Assembly (NCBI GenBank): GCA_016290335.1
Contig: JAEETM010000038.1
Location: 1 to 34,886 of the forward strand
Reading direction: 5' to 3'
DNA from: Treponema sp.
Lineage (GTDB): Bacteria > Spirochaetota > Spirochaetia > Treponematales > Treponemataceae
Length of the DNA: 34,886 bases
Shown one piece after another: positions 23,935-32,328 of the stretch. The position numbers and the translations under genes were made by a program. Within the stretch, counting starts at the first letter, position 1. Each line of letters starts with the position of its first letter. The notes under the pieces were generated by a model that saw only the letters and a program-made list of their open reading frames with translations, did not search any database and had not been told where the DNA came from.

Positions 23935-24270
23935 ATGAAAATTGAACAATTCGGAACATTACAGATGGCTCGTACCAGTGAACAGCATTTTGGTACGGCA
24001 AAAATAAATCAGACAAATAATGTTAATCTGTCTCAGCAGACAAACGGAAATAAATCATTCCAGGATTTCCTTCTTGAAGCAATGAACACTGTAAATTCTC
24101 AGCAGACAGACGTTACAAAGCTTCAGGAACGCCTTATTACCGACCCGGACAGCGTAGATGTTCATGACGTAACAATTGCCATGTCAAAGGCAAGAATGTC
24201 GCTCAACCTAGCTCATTCTGTAATTGACAGACTTGTAAGCGGCTGGAACGAAATTACAACGACACGTTAA
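23935..24270 (+). CDS. fliE: Flagellar hook-basal body protein FliE
   Basis: The product is 111 residues. FliE joins the MS-ring to the rod and is needed to assemble the export gate. The first 40 residues are Gln/Asn/Thr-rich and poorly ordered. The conserved part follows: FQDFLLEAMNTVNSQQTDV, then LITDPDSVDVHDVTIAMSKARMSL in outline, with the family pattern P-x-x-x-x-V-x-x-V-x-I-A-x-x-K-A. Start ATG 23935 has AGGGTGG upstream. An internal gap of 121 bases with a promoter motif separates it from fliF. Confidence 0.95.
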   Translation: MKIEQFGTLQMARTSEQHFGTAKINQTNNVNLSQQTNGNKSFQDFLLEAMNTVNSQQTDVTKLQERLITDPDSVDVHDVTIAMSKARMSLNLAHSVIDRLVSGWNEITTTR

Positions 24271-24300
24271 AAATTTACTATATATAAGAATAAAATACTT

Positions 24301-24327
24301 TTCAGAATTCCTTTCCTGTGTTATAAT
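24301..24327 (+). promoter_or_regulatory. Candidate extended -10 promoter before fliF
   Basis: TGTTATAAT (24319-24327) is a perfect extended -10 element. The -35 position (TTTTCA at 24299-24304, 17 bases upstream) matches four of six. It lies in the 121-base gap between fliE and fliF, which is long for a flagellar operon, and suggests independent expression of fliF onward. Confidence 0.55.
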
Positions 24328-24391
24328 TAATCAAATTAACTTTAAAGTTTTACTTTAAATATATGATATTCGTTCAAAGGGAGGGGAACTA

Positions 24392-26095
24392 ATGAACGAA
24401 TGGCTTAAAAAGGTGGCTGCAAAGCTCAAGGAACTTTGGACAAAGTGGTCACTAGTACAAAAAGTCATATTATTTGGCATAATTGTTATTGTAATCATCG
24501 TAATAATTGCAACTGTACGGTTGTCTTCTAAGCCGACTACGGTAAGGTTGTTTAATGCGCCAGTTACCGATGAGGTTGCTCTCTCCAGGATTCTTGACAG
24601 ACTTTCCCAGGAAAATGTAAGCGCAGACTCTTCTAACGGTTTTATTTCCGTTGATGATGATGCTACAGCACGCCGTATGCGCGAAATCCTCATCAGTGAA
24701 AATCTTGTTCCTTCAAGCATTGACCCTTGGGCTGGTTTCTACGACAGAAGCTGGTCTACTACCGATGCAGACCAGAACGTAAAGCTCAAGAATACAATTC
24801 AAAAGCAGTTGAAATCTCATATAGAATCAATAAGTGATGTTCAGATGGCAGACGTAAACATTGTTCTGCCGGAAAAACAGCTATTCTCTGCAGACCAGGA
24901 TCCTGTAAGTGCAAGCGTTATAATTAAAGTTACCCCGACAAGTACGCTGCTTACAGATAAACGACGCATTCAGGGCATTCAAAGACTTATCCTTACAGCA
25001 GTAGAAGGCTTGAAGGAAGAAAACCTTATCATCACCGATATTGACGGAAAACAGATAAATGATTTTGAAGGAATGGCCGAAAGCGACCGTGTAGATATTA
25101 TTGCCAAGCAGCAGAAGCTTATTCTTTCACGCGAGGCCGAAATCAGGGCTAAAATTCTTAAGGCTTTCCAGAATACTTATACAGAAGACCGCTGCCGTGA
25201 CATGATTGTTGCAGTTGAAATGGATATGTCACAGAGACAGAGCGAATCAACAGAATATTCACCAATCGTAATCAAAAAAGACAATCCGGATACTCCTTAT
25301 GACGATTCAGAATACCGTGATGTTCTGCCTATAAGCCAGCAGACGGTTACCAAGGAGTGGCAGGGTACAGGTTATAATCCTGAAGGACCGGCCGGAGTAG
25401 AAGGTCAGACACCTCCTGTTTATTCTGATATGTCAAACGTAATCGGTAAATCAACTGAAACCGGAGTTACCCAGAACAATGCATTGAATACAAAACAGAC
25501 TTCTGAAATCTCTTCCCCTAAGATTGATAAGATTTCTGTTTCTGTAAACCTCGATGGTAAGTGGCGCAAGGTAACAGATCCTGAAACAGGCAAGCTCGTA
25601 ATTGAAGAAGGAGCCATTAAACGAATCTATACACCGCTTACAGTAAATGAATTGACCGAAGCTGAAAAATCAATAAAAGGTGCAATCGGTTATAATCGCG
25701 ACAGGGGAGACCTGGTAGTTGTAACTAACATTCCGTATGACCGCGATGAAGAGTTTGCAAAAGAAGATGCAGAATACTTTGCAAAACTCCAGCGACAGAG
25801 AATGATTGTTCTTATTCTTATTTCTGTTGTTGTTGTTCTTGTTGGATTTATTCTCTTCCGTGTTATCAGTAAAGAAATTGAACGCCGCCGCCGCGAAAGA
25901 GAAGCAAGACTTCTTGCAGAACAGCAGGCTGCACGAGAAAGAGCACTTTGGGATGCCAAGGACGAAGGTATGGAAGTTACAATGTCTGTCGAAGAGACAA
26001 GGCGTATGGAGCTTCAGGAAAATGCAATTACTATGGCAAAAGAGCATCCTGAGGATGTTGCAATGCTCATAAGAACATGGTTGATGGAGGAATAG
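24392..26095 (+). CDS. fliF: Flagellar MS-ring protein FliF
   Basis: The product is 567 residues. FliF builds the membrane-embedded MS-ring that carries the rod and the switch. Its two membrane helices lie at about 23-43 and 472-493, bounding a large periplasmic part. This part has the ring-building motifs: LSSKPTTVRLFNAPVTD, DPWAGFYDRSW, QKQLKSHIESISDVQMADVNIVLPE in outline, and ASVIIKVTP. The cytoplasmic C-terminal segment (MAKEHPEDVAMLIRTWLMEE) is the FliG-binding site, with the P-E-x-V-A-x-x-I-R-x-W-L-x-E motif. GGGAGGGG precedes ATG 24392. fliG starts three bases after the stop. Confidence 0.98.
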   Translation: MNEWLKKVAAKLKELWTKWSLVQKVILFGIIVIVIIVIIATVRLSSKPTTVRLFNAPVTDEVALSRILDRLSQENVSADSSNGFISVDDDATARRMREILISENLVPSSIDPWAGFYDRSWSTTDADQNVKLKNTIQKQLKSHIESISDVQMADVNIVLPEKQLFSADQDPVSASVIIKVTPTSTLLTDKRRIQGIQRLILTAVEGLKEENLIITDIDGKQINDFEGMAESDRVDIIAKQQKLILSREAEIRAKILKAFQNTYTEDRCRDMIVAVEMDMSQRQSESTEYSPIVIKKDNPDTPYDDSEYRDVLPISQQTVTKEWQGTGYNPEGPAGVEGQTPPVYSDMSNVIGKSTETGVTQNNALNTKQTSEISSPKIDKISVSVNLDGKWRKVTDPETGKLVIEEGAIKRIYTPLTVNELTEAEKSIKGAIGYNRDRGDLVVVTNIPYDRDEEFAKEDAEYFAKLQRQRMIVLILISVVVVLVGFILFRVISKEIERRRREREARLLAEQQAARERALWDAKDEGMEVTMSVEETRRMELQENAITMAKEHPEDVAMLIRTWLMEE

Positions 26096-26098
26096 CAA

Positions 26099-27211
26099 AT
26101 GGCTGATGATGCAAGTAAATCAACAACTGCAGCTGCTAAACCGGCGCCAAAGCCTGGTAGTTTAAAGCCGACGACCACTTCGTCAAGCAGCAAAAAAAAT
26201 GCAAAAGATTATAAGAGCCTGAACGGAAGGCAGAAAGCTGCTATTTTCTTAATTTCACTTGGACCAGATGTTTCTGCCGAAATCATGAAGCACTTGCGAG
26301 AAGATGAAGTTGAAACTTTAACCTTTGAAATTGCACGTCAGGAAAAAGTAAATCCTGATTTTAAGGATGCGGTTCTTGAAGAGTTCCAGGAGCTCATGAA
26401 TGCTCAGAACTTTATTACTACCGGTGGTATTGATTATGCACGAGAACTTCTGGAAAAATCTCTCGGTTCACAAAAAGCCATCGATATCATCAACCGACTT
26501 ACAAGCTCTCTTCAGGTACGACCATTTGACTTTATCCGCCGTACAGACCCTACACATTTGCTTAACTTTATTCAGCAGGAATATCCGCAGACAATTGCCT
26601 TGATTCTGGCTTATCTGGAACCTGCAAAGGCTGCTGTTGTATTACAGAACTTACCGGAAGACCAGCAGGCAGAGGTTTCAAAAAGACTTGCTACAATGGA
26701 CCGAACTTCACCAGATGTTTTGCGTGAAGTTGAACACGTATTGGAAAAGAAGCTTTCTACATTGTCAAGCGAAGACTATACTGCTGCCGGTGGTGTTGAA
26801 GCTATCGTAGAAATCTTGAACCTTGTAGACCGTTCTTCCGAAAAATCTATCATCGAATCTCTGGAAGAGGACGATCCGGATCTGGCAGAGGAAATCAAGA
26901 AACGAATGTTCGTATTCGAAGATATCGTTATGCTCGACAACCGTGCTATTCAGAAGGTACTCCGCGACGTCGACCAGCAGGAGCTTGCAAAGGCGCTCAA
27001 ATCGGTCGATACCGAAGTACAGGACAAAATCTTCAGCAACATGTCAAAGCGTGCCGCAAGTATGCTTAAAGAGGATATGGAGTTCATGGGACCTGTCCGC
27101 TTGAAGGATGTTGAAGAGTCTCAGCAGAAGATTGTATCTATCATCAGACGTCTTGAAGACAGTGGTGATATTGTTATTGCACGTTCTGGTGAAGATGAAC
27201 TTGTAACCTAA
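26099..27211 (+). CDS. fliG: Flagellar motor switch protein FliG
   Basis: FliG links the MS-ring to the C-ring and generates torque against MotA. The product is 370 residues. An extra N-terminal Ala/Ser/Thr/Lys-rich segment of about 40 residues precedes the normal start of the fold (LNGRQKAAIFLISLGPDVSAEI). The middle-domain EHPQ-like motif is EYPQTIALILAYL, with Tyr replacing His. The C-terminal torque helix region is FEDIVMLDNRAIQKVLRDVD, with the charged residues used by FliG, and then MSKRAASMLKEDMEFMGPVR. Spirochaetes carry two fliG genes; the one in this operon is commonly called fliG2. The second copy is not in the window. Confidence 0.97.
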   Translation: MADDASKSTTAAAKPAPKPGSLKPTTTSSSSKKNAKDYKSLNGRQKAAIFLISLGPDVSAEIMKHLREDEVETLTFEIARQEKVNPDFKDAVLEEFQELMNAQNFITTGGIDYARELLEKSLGSQKAIDIINRLTSSLQVRPFDFIRRTDPTHLLNFIQQEYPQTIALILAYLEPAKAAVVLQNLPEDQQAEVSKRLATMDRTSPDVLREVEHVLEKKLSTLSSEDYTAAGGVEAIVEILNLVDRSSEKSIIESLEEDDPDLAEEIKKRMFVFEDIVMLDNRAIQKVLRDVDQQELAKALKSVDTEVQDKIFSNMSKRAASMLKEDMEFMGPVRLKDVEESQQKIVSIIRRLEDSGDIVIARSGEDELVT

Positions 27212-27238
27212 TTGTTATCATAATAAAGGGAAAAAGAT

Positions 27239-28171
27239 ATGGCAAAAACAGTTTTTCGTCCTAGTGAAACAAAAGTAGAAAACGACAAAGTAATGCTGCC
27301 GCTGGTGCATAATTATGCTCCGGAAGAAGAGGTTGAAGAAGAGGTTGTTGAAGAGTATACAGGACCTACTGTTGAAGAATTGAAAAAAGAGGCAGATGCC
27401 TTTAAGTTTCAGTTCGAGCAGGAAAAACAGGTTATGCTCAAAAACGCTCAAGCCGAAGCTGACAGTATCCTTAAAAAAGCAGAAGACGCAGCCTTTGCCG
27501 AAGTAAAAAGACAGACAGATCAGGCAGCAATTATCAAGACAGATGCAGAAAATGAAGCCGCTGCAATTATAGAAAAAGCAAAGCAGGAAGCTGCACAGAT
27601 TATTGCTGATGCTGAAGCCGAAAAGGAACGCATTGGTCGTGATTCCTATTCCGAAGGTTTTGATAAAGGACATTCGGAAGGTTACGATAAAGGTGTTGAA
27701 GAAGTAAACAGACTTATTGAGCGTATGCATAAAATGCTGGAAGCTGTTATGATGCGCCGTGAAGAAATCCTGCAGGATACAGAAAGCCAGATTGTTGAGC
27801 TTGTAATTCTTATGGCTCGCAAGGTTATTAAGATTCTGTCTGAAAATCAAAAGAATGTTGTTATGGCAAATACGCTTGCCGCCCTTAAAAAGGTTAAGAC
27901 CCGCGGTAATGTTGTCCTGCGCGTAAATCTTGAGGACGTAAAGCTTACAAGTTCACATATCGATGAGTTTATCCAGCATGTTGAAAATGTAAAGGGTATT
28001 ACGGTTATAGAAGATTCTGCTGTTGAAAAAGGCGGCTGTATTGTTGAAACTGACTTTGGTGCAATTGATGCAAGAATTTCCAGCCAGCTGCAGGAACTCG
28101 AAAATAAGATTCTTGAAGTTTCTCCTGTTAAGAACATCAAGCGGAACGATTCACTTACTTCGGTAAGCTGA
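27239..28171 (+). CDS. fliH: Flagellar assembly protein FliH
   Basis: FliH binds the ATPase FliI and regulates delivery of substrates to the export gate. The product is 310 residues. An acidic N-terminus (EEEVEEEVVEE) is followed by a long Ala/Glu/Lys/Gln-rich coiled coil (about 55-140). Next is a Gly-repeat region, YSEGFDKGHSEGYDKGVEE (about 138-156), which matches the GxxxG-type repeats of FliH. The C-terminal domain (about 185-300) has VELVILMARKVIKIL, VVLRVNLEDVKLT and GGCIVETDFGAIDARISSQL. In spirochaetes FliH links the ATPase to the C-ring spokes. The coiled coil is long compared with enterobacterial FliH (about 230 residues). Confidence 0.95.
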   Translation: MAKTVFRPSETKVENDKVMLPLVHNYAPEEEVEEEVVEEYTGPTVEELKKEADAFKFQFEQEKQVMLKNAQAEADSILKKAEDAAFAEVKRQTDQAAIIKTDAENEAAAIIEKAKQEAAQIIADAEAEKERIGRDSYSEGFDKGHSEGYDKGVEEVNRLIERMHKMLEAVMMRREEILQDTESQIVELVILMARKVIKILSENQKNVVMANTLAALKKVKTRGNVVLRVNLEDVKLTSSHIDEFIQHVENVKGITVIEDSAVEKGGCIVETDFGAIDARISSQLQELENKILEVSPVKNIKRNDSLTSVS

Positions 28172-28201
28172 AAGCCTTTGAATGTTTCCGGGGTGTAATG
28201 T

Positions 28202-29605
28202 ATGAAATCTTCCTACACTAGAGAGTTTAATTTTTCAAAATATCTGGAACAGGTTATAGATGCCGAGACTATTCACTACATTGGTTCGGTTGTAGCTGTT
28301 CGTGGTCTTGATATTGAAAGTGAAGGTCCCCGTTCTGTAATTGGTGAGATTTGTACCATAAAGCTGAGCGACGGAACTTCCATCCTTGCAGAAGTTGTCG
28401 GACTTAATGAAAAAATCGTAAAACTTACTGCCTTTGGAAATACAAAAGGAATTGAAGTTGGCTGTGAAGTAATTGCTTCCGGTGCTACATTGCGTGTTCC
28501 TGTTGGAAGAAATCTTCTTGGAAGAACTGTTGATGCTACCGGTAAGGCCGCAGACGGACTTGGAGAAATTGAACCGGAAACTTACTATCCTGCTGTTGCT
28601 GATGCTCCGGACCCGATGAAAAGGCTTCCTGTAAATAAACGGATTGTTACCGGTATACGTGCAATTGATTCTCTGCTCACAATTGGAAAAGGTCAGCGAA
28701 TCGGTATTTTTGCGGGCTCAGGAATTGGAAAATCAACCTTAATGGGAATGATTGCCCGAAGCAGTAATGCAGATGTAAACGTAATTGGTTTGATTGGTGA
28801 ACGAGGCCGTGAGGTTCTTGATTTTATAAAGCGTGATTTGGGCGAAGAAGGCTTAAAGCGTTCTGTTGTAGTTGTTGCCACCGGTGACCAGCCTGCTATC
28901 TGTCGTGTTCGTGCGGCTTATGTTTGTACAGCAATTGCTGAATATTTCCGCGATAAAGGTAAAGACGTAGTTTTAATGGTTGATAACGTAACACGTTTTG
29001 CAAAGGCTCAGCAGGAAATTGGTACTTCCAACGGTGAGCTTCCGATTGCAAAAGGTTATCCGCCAAGTGTTTTCGATATGCTTCCTAAACTGATGGAAAG
29101 AACCGGTACTAACGATAAAGGTTCCATCACAGCTTTTTATAACGTACTTGTTGATTCTGATGATATGAATGAGCCGATTACCGATGCGGTACGAGGTATT
29201 CTTGACGGACATATTGTACTCAGCCGTAAGCTGCAGCAGGCTAATCATTATCCTGCAATTGACGTGCTTGCTTCTATAAGCCGACTTTCAAATAGAGTTT
29301 CCGGCCCGCAGACTAAAAAGGCATGTGGAAAAATCAGAACGTTAATGGCAACTTACAGAGATAAGGAAACGATGATTACTGCAGGTATTTATCAGAAAGG
29401 AACTTCTCCAGAAATTGATGAAGCAATAGATAAACACGATGCAATTGAACACTTCCTTATGCAGGATGAATATGAGGTTTCCAGCATTGGAGATACGCTT
29501 GCCGCAGTTGCAGAGATTTCTGGTGTACCGATTCCAGAAGAAGAGCTTGTAGAAAGTCCTGCTGTTGCTCCATCTGTAACGGAAATTACTCCAGCGGCAG
29601 AGTAA
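28202..29605 (+). CDS. fliI: Flagellum-specific ATP synthase FliI
   Basis: FliI is the hexameric ATPase of the flagellar type III export machine, homologous to the F1 beta subunit. The product is 467 residues. Walker A is AGSGIGKSTLMG (171-182), followed by IGLIGERGREVLDFI and Walker B VVLMVDNVTRFAKAQQE (V-L-L-x-D type with Asp). YPPSVFDMLPKLMERTG and DGHIVLSRKL are further hallmarks, and QKGTSPEIDEAI the C-terminal one. Start ATG 28202 has GGGGTG upstream. It follows fliH after 30 bases and precedes fliJ by three. Confidence 0.98.
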   Translation: MKSSYTREFNFSKYLEQVIDAETIHYIGSVVAVRGLDIESEGPRSVIGEICTIKLSDGTSILAEVVGLNEKIVKLTAFGNTKGIEVGCEVIASGATLRVPVGRNLLGRTVDATGKAADGLGEIEPETYYPAVADAPDPMKRLPVNKRIVTGIRAIDSLLTIGKGQRIGIFAGSGIGKSTLMGMIARSSNADVNVIGLIGERGREVLDFIKRDLGEEGLKRSVVVVATGDQPAICRVRAAYVCTAIAEYFRDKGKDVVLMVDNVTRFAKAQQEIGTSNGELPIAKGYPPSVFDMLPKLMERTGTNDKGSITAFYNVLVDSDDMNEPITDAVRGILDGHIVLSRKLQQANHYPAIDVLASISRLSNRVSGPQTKKACGKIRTLMATYRDKETMITAGIYQKGTSPEIDEAIDKHDAIEHFLMQDEYEVSSIGDTLAAVAEISGVPIPEEELVESPAVAPSVTEITPAAE

Positions 29606-29608
29606 GCT

Positions 29609-30049
29609 ATGGCAAAGTTTTTTTTTGAATTACAGGAAATATTAGATTTTCGCAATTTTGAACAGGAGCAGGCTCAGATTGAGCTGGGAAAAGCTCTTGC
29701 TGTTGAAACTGAAATTAATCAGAATCTGGCACAGATTGCACAGCAATACGCAATGTTAAAGCATGATATGAAAGGCGAGCGGGATTTTAATATGGTTATT
29801 ATTCAAAATAATCATATTAAGCTGCTGGAATATCAGAAAGAAGAATTACTCAAACAGCTGGCAGAAGCAAAGCTCGTAACCGAAGAAAAAAGAAAAATCC
29901 TGCAGGAGTGTATGAAGAAAACGACTTCACTTGAAAAACTGAAGGAACAGCAGTTGCAGGAGTTCAAACAGCAGATGGATTACGAAGAGAATAAAAATCT
30001 GGAAGAACTGGCGACTGTAAAGAGTAACTACAACGCCAGTAATACTTAA
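29609..30049 (+). CDS. fliJ: Flagellar export protein FliJ
   Basis: The product is 146 residues, almost wholly alpha-helical coiled coil rich in Gln, Glu and Lys. FliJ sits in the FliI hexamer like the gamma subunit of F1 and couples it to FlhA. The N-terminus F-x-F-x-L-Q-x-I-L-x-F-R (here FFELQEILDFRNFEQEQAQ) is typical. Identity is poor in this family, so position after fliI is the main support. The operon appears to stop here: the next gene is convergent. No clear intrinsic terminator was found in the 109 bases that follow. Confidence 0.9.
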   Translation: MAKFFFELQEILDFRNFEQEQAQIELGKALAVETEINQNLAQIAQQYAMLKHDMKGERDFNMVIIQNNHIKLLEYQKEELLKQLAEAKLVTEEKRKILQECMKKTTSLEKLKEQQLQEFKQQMDYEENKNLEELATVKSNYNASNT

Positions 30050-30158
30050 TAATCAACAATGCAAACTCATTATAATCACTTTATTCTAAAGAATGGCTAA
30101 CTTCCTCGCACCAACCTTTATGGTAAGAATTTATAATGGTGTTGCACTTAATCATTAA

Positions 30159-31829
30159 CTAATATTTAAAGGCTGAACCACCAATGAACTCGCGGATAAT
30201 TGAGCGGTCTGGGACTGCGGAAGGGGCAACGGTTGAGAAGTTTTCAAGGAAGCTTAACAGACGGCGGGCTTCGGCGTACTCTTTCTGGAGAGGAGTTACC
30301 TGACGTAAAAGAGGGGCAGCGAAAACTCGTAAAACTGAAAGCTCATAGTCCAGCGCTGTATTCAAAATAGCATCGGCATTGTTCTGGAATGGGAAGATGT
30401 GGAGCTCTTCACCTTTTGTTACGCTAGGCCACATTTCTATTGTTCCGGCAGCCGGTTTACCACGGAAGTTGTTATCGCGTACAATTCGTCGGATAAGTCG
30501 GTTATCACTTGTAGAAACTCTGTTGTGGTCGTCAAGATTAAGCTGTGTCAAAGCAGAAAGATAAATCTTAAACTTGTATTCGGCAGGTACCTTTGGAGTG
30601 AGCTTGTCGTTCAATCCGTGGATTCCTTCAAGAATGAGGATTTCATTTTCCTGGAGTGTAAGCAGATTATCTTCATCAAAATAACTTGTACCGGTGTGGA
30701 AATCATAGCTTGGAATATTTACAGTTTTTCCGGCGAACAGATCAACAAGATTTTTGTTCAAAAGTTTAACATCAAGCGCTTCAAGACATTCATAGTCAGG
30801 CTTTCCGTTTTCATCGAGCGGAGTTTTTTCACGTCCAATATAATAGTTATCAAGGCTTATGATTTTTGGCTGATAGCCCATAGCCTGAAGTTCAAGTCCA
30901 AGCTTTTTGGCAGAGGTAGTTTTTCCCGAAGAAGAAGGTCCCGCAATCAGAACAACTTTTACAGTTCCTTTATCAATAATCTGTGAAGCAATTTTAGAAA
31001 TGTTTTTCTGCTGAAGGGTTTCGGTGATTTCGATAAAGTCGTTTATTTTGTTGTCGGCAATTATTTTATTAAGGGAAGCTGCAGAAGTTACGCCGACACG
31101 TTTTCCCCATTCCTTGTATTTGCTGTAGATTTCAAAAAGCTTAGGCTGGTCTTTGAAAGAAGCAAGCTTGTCCGGTTCTGAAGATTTTGGGAAGCGCAGA
31201 AGAAAACCGTCTCCATATTTCATCAGCTCAAAAACCTTAAGAACTCCGGTTGAAAGAACAAGCGGTCCAAAGTATAAATCAGAAAAAGTATCTAGAGTGT
31301 TGATTTTTATTGAAGGCGAGCAGTTATAGTTAAGCTGTTTTCTGGTTTCTGTGAGTCCTGTTTTTTCAAACAAATCGGCGGCTTCCTGCCAGGAAATCTC
31401 GCTTGTAATAATTGGAATGTCTTTTTTTACAAGGGCAGACATTTCGCGGCCAAGTGCTGTAATCTGCTTTGATTCAATTGGTTTGCCTGTGTCGAGAGTG
31501 TAGTAGTAGCCGTGGCCCAGACTGTGACCAACAAGCAGACGGGTTTTTGGAAAAATGTTGTGGGCAGCGGCGGCAAGCAAAAGGCAGAGCGAGCGGCGGT
31601 AAACAGAAGAGCCTTCTTTTGTGTTGTTCAGAACTGGTTCAATTACTGAAGTATATTTGATTTTTGAATCAAGAGGACAAAGCTCGTTGTTAATGAGAAC
31701 TGCGTAGATTGTGCTTTTGTCAATGTTGAAATGCTCTAATACTGTTGAAACCTGTGTCCCAATTTCTATATCTTTTTTTGTTATTTCTTTTTCATTGATT
31801 TTAAATGTGATTGTAACAGTGTTTGACAT
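30159..31829 (-). CDS. Nucleoside (uridine) kinase fused to TGS and ThrRS-like domains
   Basis: The product is 556 residues. Residues 1-70 form a TGS-like domain (VTITFKINEKEI..., as at the threonyl-tRNA synthetase N-terminus). About 71-200 resembles the second additional domain of that synthetase, with HSLGHGYYYTLD (H102, H106) near the editing-site pattern. The C-terminal half is a P-loop kinase of the phosphoribulokinase/uridine-kinase family: IAGPSSSGKTT (295-305), ISLDNYYIGREKTP, YDFHTGT and ILEGIHGLND. Fusions of this kind are annotated as nucleoside kinases; the role of the synthetase-like half is unclear. Start ATG 31829 has CAGGAGA upstream. It is convergent with fliJ. Confidence 0.88.
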   Translation of the reverse strand: MSNTVTITFKINEKEITKKDIEIGTQVSTVLEHFNIDKSTIYAVLINNELCPLDSKIKYTSVIEPVLNNTKEGSSVYRRSLCLLLAAAAHNIFPKTRLLVGHSLGHGYYYTLDTGKPIESKQITALGREMSALVKKDIPIITSEISWQEAADLFEKTGLTETRKQLNYNCSPSIKINTLDTFSDLYFGPLVLSTGVLKVFELMKYGDGFLLRFPKSSEPDKLASFKDQPKLFEIYSKYKEWGKRVGVTSAASLNKIIADNKINDFIEITETLQQKNISKIASQIIDKGTVKVVLIAGPSSSGKTTSAKKLGLELQAMGYQPKIISLDNYYIGREKTPLDENGKPDYECLEALDVKLLNKNLVDLFAGKTVNIPSYDFHTGTSYFDEDNLLTLQENEILILEGIHGLNDKLTPKVPAEYKFKIYLSALTQLNLDDHNRVSTSDNRLIRRIVRDNNFRGKPAAGTIEMWPSVTKGEELHIFPFQNNADAILNTALDYELSVLRVFAAPLLRQVTPLQKEYAEARRLLSFLENFSTVAPSAVPDRSIIREFIGGSAFKY

Positions 31830-31869
31830 CTGTGTCTCCTGAAGTAAAAGATTTATAAAGGTATATTCT

Positions 31870-31897
31870 ATTATAATTGCAAAATTGGGATTTGTAA
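31870..31897 (-). promoter_or_regulatory. Candidate promoter of the nucleoside kinase gene
   Basis: On the minus strand TTTACA (31897-31892) and TATAAT (31875-31870) are separated by 16 bases, about 40 bases before the kinase start. Confidence 0.55.
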
Positions 31898-31906
31898 AAG
31901 GAAGAA

Positions 31907-31936
31907 TTGAAAATGGAAATAAAATGTGTTTATAAT
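31907..31936 (+). promoter_or_regulatory. Candidate promoter of the 31956 gene pair
   Basis: TTGAAA (31907-31912) and a perfect TATAAT (31931-31936) are spaced by 18 bases, 20 bases before ATG 31956. It diverges from the kinase promoter, with the two -35 boxes only 9 bases apart. Confidence 0.6.
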
Positions 31937-31955
31937 CTAATTGATGGAGGAAAGA

Positions 31956-32321
31956 ATGAAAAAAACTCTGTTATTGATTGTTCTGCTTTTTTGTACACTG
32001 AGTTTGTCTGCCAAAGAATTAAAGGCTAAAACTGGCGACGTGTTTGGATTCAGTACTACCGAATATTTTTATCCGCTTGGCATTTCTTCTAGAGGCAGCC
32101 GCTGCACTGTAACAGGTGTGTGTAAGGCAGAAGATGGTTTATGGTGCCTCCGTCTGGCAGTATGGATAAAAGGTTCCGAACAGTCTTATCCGGTTCAGTT
32201 TGAATATTATGTAAAGCCTGGTGATGAACTGTCTTTCTTCCGGTTCCCTGATTTTTCAAAAGAGGTGAAGATGAAGGTGAAGGCTGTGAATTGGAATGAA
32301 GTGGTGCTGGATGTTGAATAA
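31956..32321 (+). CDS. Small exported protein of unknown function
   Basis: The product is 121 residues from ATG 31956, with GGAGG five bases upstream; an upstream in-frame TTG (31941) and ATG (31944) are not needed. The first 19 residues are a good signal peptide (KK, then LLLIVLLFCTLSLSA) likely cut before KEL. The mature 100 residues have two Cys residues and look beta-rich (RCTVTGVCKAEDGLWCLRLAVW, shortened here to its Cys-containing strand). I do not recognise the family. The following gene starts seven bases after the stop, so the two are probably co-transcribed from the promoter at 31907-31936. Confidence 0.75.
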   Translation: MKKTLLLIVLLFCTLSLSAKELKAKTGDVFGFSTTEYFYPLGISSRGSRCTVTGVCKAEDGLWCLRLAVWIKGSEQSYPVQFEYYVKPGDELSFFRFPDFSKEVKMKVKAVNWNEVVLDVE

Positions 32322-32328
32322 ATAATCT

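Noticed and set aside
27218..27850. Minus-strand open frame of 210 codons opposite fliH
   Set aside because: It is rich in Phe, Cys, Asn and Leu, as expected from reading the Glu/Lys/Ala-rich fliH codons in reverse; no motif or separate ribosome site, and fliH is certain.
30050..30158. Terminator or small RNA between fliJ and the kinase gene
   Set aside because: No stable stem with a T-run was found on either strand by eye.
30399..30986. Plus-strand open frame of 195 codons inside the nucleoside kinase gene
   Set aside because: It lies wholly opposite a well-supported kinase gene and shows no domain, signal or start context.
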